Shown in pieces: positions 6,149 through 11,891 of a stretch of DNA of 11,891 nucleotides. Under the pieces are notes generated by a model. That model did not search any database and had not been told where the DNA came from. It saw only the letters and a list, made by a program, of their open reading frames with translations. The stretch is from the NCBI GenBank assembly GCA_017613485.1, contig JAGADS010000294.1, forward strand, positions 1 to 11,891. The letters are read 5' to 3'. The position numbers were made by a program, and so were the translations under genes. The number at the start of each line of letters is the position of its first letter. The stretch's first letter is position 1. This stretch comes from Treponema sp. GTDB taxonomy: Bacteria; Spirochaetota; Spirochaetia; Treponematales; Treponemataceae.

Positions 6149-8328
6149 ACCGTGTATGTCACAATGTCACGTGAATTACCCGCCGTCACTTCCAGGGAAT
6201 GTACCCCGCGCTCCAGAGGGATGTCCCATTCAAGTATGCCCTGAACGCTTCCTACAAAATTGCCGTCCAGATACAATGAGGTGACAGCCGAGCCTCCGCC
6301 CACCGCAAGCACATGAAGCACCTGGGATTCCTTTGGCATCTGCGGATCATAGACAAACGAGGCCTTGTTCCTTGGGAAACGTATCTCCACATCTATTTCC
6401 TCGCCGGAGATACTGCCCGCATAGTTTCTTCCGTTTGACCAGTGCTGATACTCGCTCGGATAGGAGATTGCAACCCTGCCGTTTTCAATATGATGCCATG
6501 AGCACGGTGTATTCCACGACAAGTCATCATTTGAGTTCTTAAGGACATATTCGCTTATCCTTGAGGGGCAGCAGGATGTGGCCTTCATTCCAGACAGGGC
6601 ACACAGCTGTTTTTTCTCGTAAAGCTCCGGCTCCAGGAATTCCATTGCACCGTATGTCTCCGAAAGCTCATCAAGAATCTGACGTACCACAGAGGCAGGT
6701 ATGCTGCTTCCAGTCTGACGCACAACAGTCTCTCCCTCGTAATTTCCCATCCAGACCCCGGCCGTATATTCAGATGTAGACCCCAAGGCAATTATGTTCT
6801 GGAATTGATTTGAAGTTCCAGTCTTGAAAATACATGGATATTTCGTATCAAAGACCTGGGCATTCCCGAAGCCAAGAGAGCGTGCATTCTTGTCGCTTAA
6901 TATCGAGCATATTATCCTTGCAGTGTCAGAGGAATAGACTTTCCGTAACGATGCCTTTTGCTCCGTCTTAAGATATGTAGTGTCCTCAACAAGCTGACCG
7001 TCATTGGTAAACACAGAAAAGCCCCGCACCATCTCATAAAGAGTCACTTCCCCTGCACCAAGGGCAAGCGAAAGCCCCATTGAGTCACGCTTACCTGCCA
7101 GAGATTCAAATCCCAGCATGTCCAGGCGCTCAAGATAATTATCCATGCCCACGTTGTACAAAAGGTAAACCGCAGGCACGTTAAGGCTTGAGGCAAGGGC
7201 ATTTCGGAACATGACAGGTCCGTTGAACATATTGTTGAAGTTCAGTGGAACATAGACGCCCTCTCCTCCAAAATCCATCTGAATGTCAGGCAGAACAGAG
7301 CTAGGCGAAAAACCACATTCAAGTGCAAGCGCATAGAGGAAAGGCTTCATTGAGCTTCCAGGCTGATTCCTTACAAGCACACCGTCTATCTGCCCTGAAT
7401 GCTCTGCATCATCAAAAGAGGCATTTCCCACCCACACAAGTATTTCTCCCGTGCGGTTATTCATCACAAAGGCGGCACCGTTATGGACACGTGCTTCCTT
7501 GTATTCCGTAAGCTTTGATTGAATCAGCTTCTCTACCTTTACGTTCAAGTCTGAGTCTATGGAAAGAGTCACTTCCGGCGGGATAGTCTGATTTTTTTCC
7601 CTGTAATCCGAAAGAACCTTAAGGATAAAATGCGGACACTGGGTTTTGTATTCGTATGTTTTTGCAGGGGCATACTCAGAGGGCCTCCGTGGAATCTTTA
7701 CGATTGAATCAATCTGTTCCTCAGTAAGCTTAGCCGGCTCCACACCGTAAAATGAACGCGATGCAGAACCTACCCCTTCAATCTGAAAACCAAAAGGAAC
7801 ATTGTTAAGGTAAAGCTCAAGTATTTCCTTTTTGCTCAACTTTGCCTCAAACGAAAAAGCACGGAACATCTCGCGGATTTTAGTCTTCATGCCGACTTCT
7901 TCCTGTCGTGGGTGAACCATGCGTACAAGCTGCATTGTGATTGTTGAGGCACCGCTTACGACCTGACCTGCCTTTTTGTTCTGCCACCATGCCCTGACAA
8001 CCGAAAGAAAATCGACACCGGGGTGATGATAGAAATGAGAATCCTCTTCGCTTATAAAACGATTGCCAAGTTCCTCCGGGAAAGCCTCAAGCGGATAATA
8101 CTCACGCCTGAGACCGTCATCAAGAGGCATTACATGAAGCAGCACCCCCTCCCTGTCATAAAAGCGGGTACTGTACTGATGCTCCCTGAATGCCTCAAGC
8201 TCTGGATCCGGCCACCTGACCATGACTATGTGCCATATAACGCCAAGTGCCACCAGAACCAGAATGACGATAATTGTAACGGTTAGTTTCCTGCCAGGAC
8301 TTTTTACAGCCGGCTGTTTTTTTCTCAT
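6142..8328 (-). CDS. pbpC: Penicillin-binding protein 1C, bifunctional peptidoglycan synthase
   Basis: A 728-residue class A penicillin-binding protein that polymerises lipid II and cross-links peptidoglycan outside the inner membrane. After a basic N-terminus comes one membrane anchor (about residues 14-37). The glycosyltransferase (GT51) domain shows E95-D96-x-x-F99-x-x-H102 with G104, GASTITMQLVR (126-136, with the TMQ typical of PBP1C) and KKEILELYLNN (166-176). The transpeptidase has S325-x-x-K328, S381-L382-N383 and K502-T503-G504, so both active sites look intact. A Cys-rich linker (C576, C586, C587, C609, then H612) precedes the C-terminal BiPBP_C-like domain (about 640-728). The start overlaps the macroglobulin stop (ATGA) and has only a weak ribosome site, implying translational coupling. 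Full length and context support PBP1C rather than PBP1A or PBP1B. Confidence 0.96.
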   Translation of the reverse strand: MRKKQPAVKSPGRKLTVTIIVILVLVALGVIWHIVMVRWPDPELEAFREHQYSTRFYDREGVLLHVMPLDDGLRREYYPLEAFPEELGNRFISEEDSHFYHHPGVDFLSVVRAWWQNKKAGQVVSGASTITMQLVRMVHPRQEEVGMKTKIREMFRAFSFEAKLSKKEILELYLNNVPFGFQIEGVGSASRSFYGVEPAKLTEEQIDSIVKIPRRPSEYAPAKTYEYKTQCPHFILKVLSDYREKNQTIPPEVTLSIDSDLNVKVEKLIQSKLTEYKEARVHNGAAFVMNNRTGEILVWVGNASFDDAEHSGQIDGVLVRNQPGSSMKPFLYALALECGFSPSSVLPDIQMDFGGEGVYVPLNFNNMFNGPVMFRNALASSLNVPAVYLLYNVGMDNYLERLDMLGFESLAGKRDSMGLSLALGAGEVTLYEMVRGFSVFTNDGQLVEDTTYLKTEQKASLRKVYSSDTARIICSILSDKNARSLGFGNAQVFDTKYPCIFKTGTSNQFQNIIALGSTSEYTAGVWMGNYEGETVVRQTGSSIPASVVRQILDELSETYGAMEFLEPELYEKKQLCALSGMKATSCCPSRISEYVLKNSNDDLSWNTPCSWHHIENGRVAISYPSEYQHWSNGRNYAGSISGEEIDVEIRFPRNKASFVYDPQMPKESQVLHVLAVGGGSAVTSLYLDGNFVGSVQGILEWDIPLERGVHSLEVTAGNSRDIVTYTVQ

Positions 8329-11300
8329 TCTATTGTCCAGACTTTACCGTTGCTTCTTCCGAATATCTCTTCCTGATACATACATTCAGCGGTACTGCAT
8401 GGAGTGTTGAATGTACCCTTTCTTGTAGCACGGAACATGAATTCTACTTTCTGGCTTCCACGCGGGAAGTAATCCCAGAAGTACTGGACCTCGCTGTCGT
8501 AGATGCCCTGATAAGAAAGTCCCCAGTTGTAATTGCGGTAGAAGCTTTCCCAGCTGTCATCATCTTCCTCTTCCTCACCTGCCACTTTCGGTTGAGTGCC
8601 TGTCGTGACAAATGCGGCATTCAGAATCTCGGCACCAGCAGGAATTGGGGCACGTACTGCAACATACTCACGGTTTCTAGTTGAAGAGATATACACACGC
8701 TCGCGGTAAATATTGCCTGCCACTAGCTTGTCTGCCTTTACAACCTCTCCCGTCTTTACGTCAGTAATCTCGGTAAAGATACAGATACCTTCATCCCTTG
8801 CATACTGTCTTGCAGCCGGAATTGCATACTTCATGGAAACAGTATAATAGAGTGTTCCCTGACCGTTCTTGTTGAATTCAAGATTCAGTTCCTTGTCGCG
8901 AGGCATATCCTTGACTGGATCCTCGTTAAATGCAATTGTCTTGTCCACAGCCTTTGCCCCAACTCCCTTGAATGAACCCTCGTTCAGTTTCTTTCCGTTG
9001 AGCAAGACCTCCGCAGTGAAATCAAGCTTGGTAAGGTCATTGGCACGGATATATTCATCCATTGAAATAAGTACACGGGCTGTAGCGGCAGTTGAATACC
9101 AGTAACCCCTGTTGGACTGCTGAATCTTCAAGAGTTCAAACACAAGATGCTGGTTAACCTTGTCGGATGGAGCAAGCCTGCTGTAAAGCTGGAGCAGGAG
9201 CGCAAACTTCTCTGACTGATCATAGTAGAACGACCAGTAATCATTGAACTGTGGCTCTGCAATCTCCGCACCCTGGGTTGAAAGCTTGATGTGGCTCTTT
9301 ACCCTGCTAAGGACATTCTTTGCCTTGCTTGTCATGCCAAGGTTATCATATATAAGTCCGCACAATGCCAGCGTAGAGACATCCAGGTCACTGTTTTCCT
9401 TTAACAGATTGTCAATCTCAGACTCATCGATATCGGAAGTAAGCAATGACGCAGAATACAGTGTATGGACTGCATCGTAAGCATACCATGAGCGGTGAGA
9501 GACATATTTCATGTTGTTATGGGCTTCCTTCTTCAAATAGCTTGCAAGATCATCAAGGTCAATCTCCTTAGGAATGTTGAAGCCCTTCTTCTTTGCAATA
9601 CCGAGTATTTCACCGATGCGTGTTGAGACATATAGACTTGAGTATTGTCCACCAGGCCAGTACGGGAATGAACCGTCGTAAAGCTGACTGCTTGCCCAGT
9701 TCTTGATCTCATTCTCTACGACCGCCTTTGAATCCACAACCTCAGACCTCAATCCGAATGCATCAACGTATTCACCGAATGCAACAAGAGGAAGAATTGC
9801 CGCAGACCTCTGCTCAAGACAACCATAAGGATAATGGAATACATAACGCACAGCCTCTCCAAGAACACCGATGCGGGTCGGATCAAGCTGAACATAAAGG
9901 CTTCCCATGTTGTCCTCGGCATCACCCGGAAGAATAAGTTTTTCTGCACCGGTAGCCTGTTTTTCGTCACGGCCAACCTCACCCACCGTTGCAACCGTCT
10001 CGTAAATGTATGGCTTTTCTATCTCCAGAGGCATGAGTATCTTCTCGTTAACTACATCGGACTTTACGATATATTCAACCGTAATCCATCCCGGATCATC
10101 TGCCTTGATGTTAAAGTACAGTGGCTTTGTGCTCTGGGCAGGAACCGAGATTGTCTTTGTAGTCTTGTCCTGCAGGCTTGCTGTACCCGGAAGTTTCTGT
10201 ACCTCATAAGGATTCTGTGTAACGCCTGTTTTTTCAATTCCGCTGTAAAGGTTCATCGTAATCGTTACATTGTGTGCCTTTTCCTCAAGGTTAGAGAGTG
10301 TGGCACCGATTTCGCTCACGTCACCCAGACGCAGTTTTCTTGGCATGACTGTACGCACGGAAACAGGATTTGCAACAGACATTTCATCTTCCGAAAGTGC
10401 AAAGTTATTTCCGTTAACACCAACCGCCGTAATCCTGTATGCAGTAAGTGAATCTGGCAGTGTAAATGTATACTGTGCATCTCCGTTCTTGTCCGTTATC
10501 AATGCAGGCACAAACAGAGCAGTAGGATCAAAGTTCTTGCGTTCCTGAAGCTTGTCAGAGTCACCACCGACAAGATAATTGCTTGTATAGGTAATTGGAT
10601 CCATAAGCAGAGAGCGGCTGTCACCACCACGCACGCATTCCGGGAAATACCATGTATCATAGAAGTATGCGACAGGATCCGGAACATGATAGTTAATCAA
10701 GTCGATTACACCGCGGTCTACTGCCATGAGCGTTACTTCCGCATTAGGAACCGCACCGTTCTTGGTAGATGCATGAATCTTGATTGTAGCTTTTTCACCC
10801 GGCTTGTACAGGGCTTTGTCCGTCTTTACTTCAATATTAAAGCGTTTGGTCTCTGTGCTGACCTTGAGTGCCGTTACACCGAAATATCCCTTTGGCTTTC
10901 CGATGTCCACTGTGTTGTAGTCGGCAGCAGGAGGCTCCGTTCTTGTTGAATATGAAGAGACTGCAACGTACATGACAGGCACATAGTTTTCCTTTATGTC
11001 AAATTCAAGTACTGTAGAAGGCTCGTTGATTACACGCACTTCCTGAGAAAGGATTCCCTCACGTTCAACTGTAATAAGATAGCGGCCCTTTGGAAGAGGA
11101 CTCTGCATAAGAAGCTGGGCTTTTTCTCCAACCTCATATTCATCCTTATCCGGGGTAAGCTCAATTTCCTCTGAGTTATAGCGTGAGAACCATGTCCAGT
11201 CGCTTCCTGTTACATACTGACGGCGCTCCGTGATGACTTCGTTTCCATGGGCATCCTCAGTAGAAAGCCTGATTATATATGCACCGCCCTTTGGTGGAGT

Positions 11301-11891
11301 AACGCTGATTTCAGTTGCCTTTGATGATCCTGAGAGATTTACTGTCTGCTCTGATTCGGTAACCATTGAGCGCTGGTAACGAGAAGTAAGCTCACCGTTC
11401 CATGACAGCTGCTGAACCTCCTTCCATTCCTCGCGTAAAAGCTCTACCTTTATCTTTTTATTTGAAGGCAGGTCACTTGATGCAGGGGCATTTCCTTCCG
11501 GGGTTACACATACATAATCAAACTTAAGCGGATTGCCTTTCTTTGGGAAGCCCGAAACATTTTTTGGAGAGCTGAGACCGATATAGAATTTTGCAGGATG
11601 AACAACCGCAGCCGCAGAAGATGAGATTGACTGGTTTCCTGAATCTTCTACAGATGCCTCTATGCGATAACGGTAAGCCATACCCTTGAGTTTTTCTCCT
11701 CCAGTCTTTACGTTTACCGATGCCTTTCCGTCTGCAGAAAGTTTTCCAGAATCTGAATCAAGTGAAGTTGTTCCGTCGTATCCCTGTGTCGGGCCAAAGC
11801 TGTATTTCTCAAATTCAACACCCTTTGCCTTGAATCCCTGAGGTGAGCGTGTCCAGTAGGCATCATAAGTTGAGTCTCCCATGCTTCCACC
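8325..11891 (-). CDS. Bacterial alpha-2-macroglobulin (YfhM-like), partial, N-terminus missing
   Basis: The frame stays open through the right edge (Gly-Gly-Ser before the first Met at 11882), so at least 1188 residues are seen and the true start lies outside. E. coli YfhM has about 1650 residues, so several hundred are probably missing. The product is expected to be a periplasmic protease trap, usually a lipoprotein. Numbering from the Met at 11882: Ig-like macroglobulin domains (MAVDRGVIDL at 386-395), a probable bait region (about 415-450), the A2M-type stretch FDPTALFVPALITD (451-464), then the thioester motif YGCLEQ with C688 and Q691 (9821-9810). An alpha-helical thioester domain follows, then a C-terminal receptor-like domain with an acidic EEEEDDD run (8576-8556) and a close Cys pair (C1162, C1167). 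It overlaps pbpC by 4 bases. Confidence 0.93.
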   Translation of the reverse strand, partial: GGSMGDSTYDAYWTRSPQGFKAKGVEFEKYSFGPTQGYDGTTSLDSDSGKLSADGKASVNVKTGGEKLKGMAYRYRIEASVEDSGNQSISSSAAAVVHPAKFYIGLSSPKNVSGFPKKGNPLKFDYVCVTPEGNAPASSDLPSNKKIKVELLREEWKEVQQLSWNGELTSRYQRSMVTESEQTVNLSGSSKATEISVTPPKGGAYIIRLSTEDAHGNEVITERRQYVTGSDWTWFSRYNSEEIELTPDKDEYEVGEKAQLLMQSPLPKGRYLITVEREGILSQEVRVINEPSTVLEFDIKENYVPVMYVAVSSYSTRTEPPAADYNTVDIGKPKGYFGVTALKVSTETKRFNIEVKTDKALYKPGEKATIKIHASTKNGAVPNAEVTLMAVDRGVIDLINYHVPDPVAYFYDTWYFPECVRGGDSRSLLMDPITYTSNYLVGGDSDKLQERKNFDPTALFVPALITDKNGDAQYTFTLPDSLTAYRITAVGVNGNNFALSEDEMSVANPVSVRTVMPRKLRLGDVSEIGATLSNLEEKAHNVTITMNLYSGIEKTGVTQNPYEVQKLPGTASLQDKTTKTISVPAQSTKPLYFNIKADDPGWITVEYIVKSDVVNEKILMPLEIEKPYIYETVATVGEVGRDEKQATGAEKLILPGDAEDNMGSLYVQLDPTRIGVLGEAVRYVFHYPYGCLEQRSAAILPLVAFGEYVDAFGLRSEVVDSKAVVENEIKNWASSQLYDGSFPYWPGGQYSSLYVSTRIGEILGIAKKKGFNIPKEIDLDDLASYLKKEAHNNMKYVSHRSWYAYDAVHTLYSASLLTSDIDESEIDNLLKENSDLDVSTLALCGLIYDNLGMTSKAKNVLSRVKSHIKLSTQGAEIAEPQFNDYWSFYYDQSEKFALLLQLYSRLAPSDKVNQHLVFELLKIQQSNRGYWYSTAATARVLISMDEYIRANDLTKLDFTAEVLLNGKKLNEGSFKGVGAKAVDKTIAFNEDPVKDMPRDKELNLEFNKNGQGTLYYTVSMKYAIPAARQYARDEGICIFTEITDVKTGEVVKADKLVAGNIYRERVYISSTRNREYVAVRAPIPAGAEILNAAFVTTGTQPKVAGEEEEDDDSWESFYRNYNWGLSYQGIYDSEVQYFWDYFPRGSQKVEFMFRATRKGTFNTPCSTAECMYQEEIFGRSNGKVWTIE

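Noticed and set aside
11880..11882. ATG at 11882 as the real start of the macroglobulin gene
   Set aside because: The frame continues open to the window edge, there is no ribosome site or signal peptide, and the family needs several hundred more N-terminal residues.

Overview
The window reads as chromosomal DNA from a host- or rumen-associated spirochaete, most likely a Treponema. This rests on a moderate-GC genome with very AT-rich intergenic DNA, strong AAGGAGG-type ribosome binding sites, relaxed lipoboxes, a sugar ABC transport operon without its own ATPase, and dispersed palindromic intergenic repeats. I give the genus about 0.6 confidence; no rRNA or other marker gene is present to settle it.

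Left half (positions 1-5172, all minus strand) is a sugar uptake and metabolism cluster. Read in the direction of transcription it holds a sigma-70-like promoter with a leader palindrome, a substrate-binding lipoprotein, an intergenic terminator or attenuator, two MalF/MalG-type permeases overlapping by 4 bases, a 276-base gap holding an 83-base palindromic element, a DUF4867 (cupin-like) protein, and the first 255 residues of an L-fucose/L-arabinose isomerase-family protein that runs off the left edge. The transporter brings in a sugar and the isomerase would convert it from aldose to ketose. DUF4867 is probably an accessory enzyme of the same pathway. No ATPase, kinase, aldolase or regulator is visible, so the substrate is undetermined.

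Middle (5075-5494) is a 420-base intergenic region between divergent genes. It holds the operon promoter, AT-rich DNA, three 23-base tandem units and a second copy of the 83-base element. It is followed on the plus strand by a gene for an unrecognised lipoprotein (5495-6148).

Right half (6142-11891, minus strand) is the bacterial alpha-2-macroglobulin / penicillin-binding protein 1C pair. The macroglobulin gene is truncated by the right window edge, keeps its thioester motif CLEQ, and overlaps pbpC by 4 bases. In other bacteria this pair is thought to combine periplasmic protease trapping with cell wall repair. pbpC converges on the lipoprotein gene and their ends overlap by 7 bases.

I see no wholly new multi-gene system. 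The most unusual items are the 83-base paired-hairpin element, whose four half-elements keep perfect stems while the stem sequences differ; the DUF4867-isomerase sugar locus; and the unrecognised lipoprotein. No RNA genes, CRISPR arrays, insertion sequences or prophage genes were seen.
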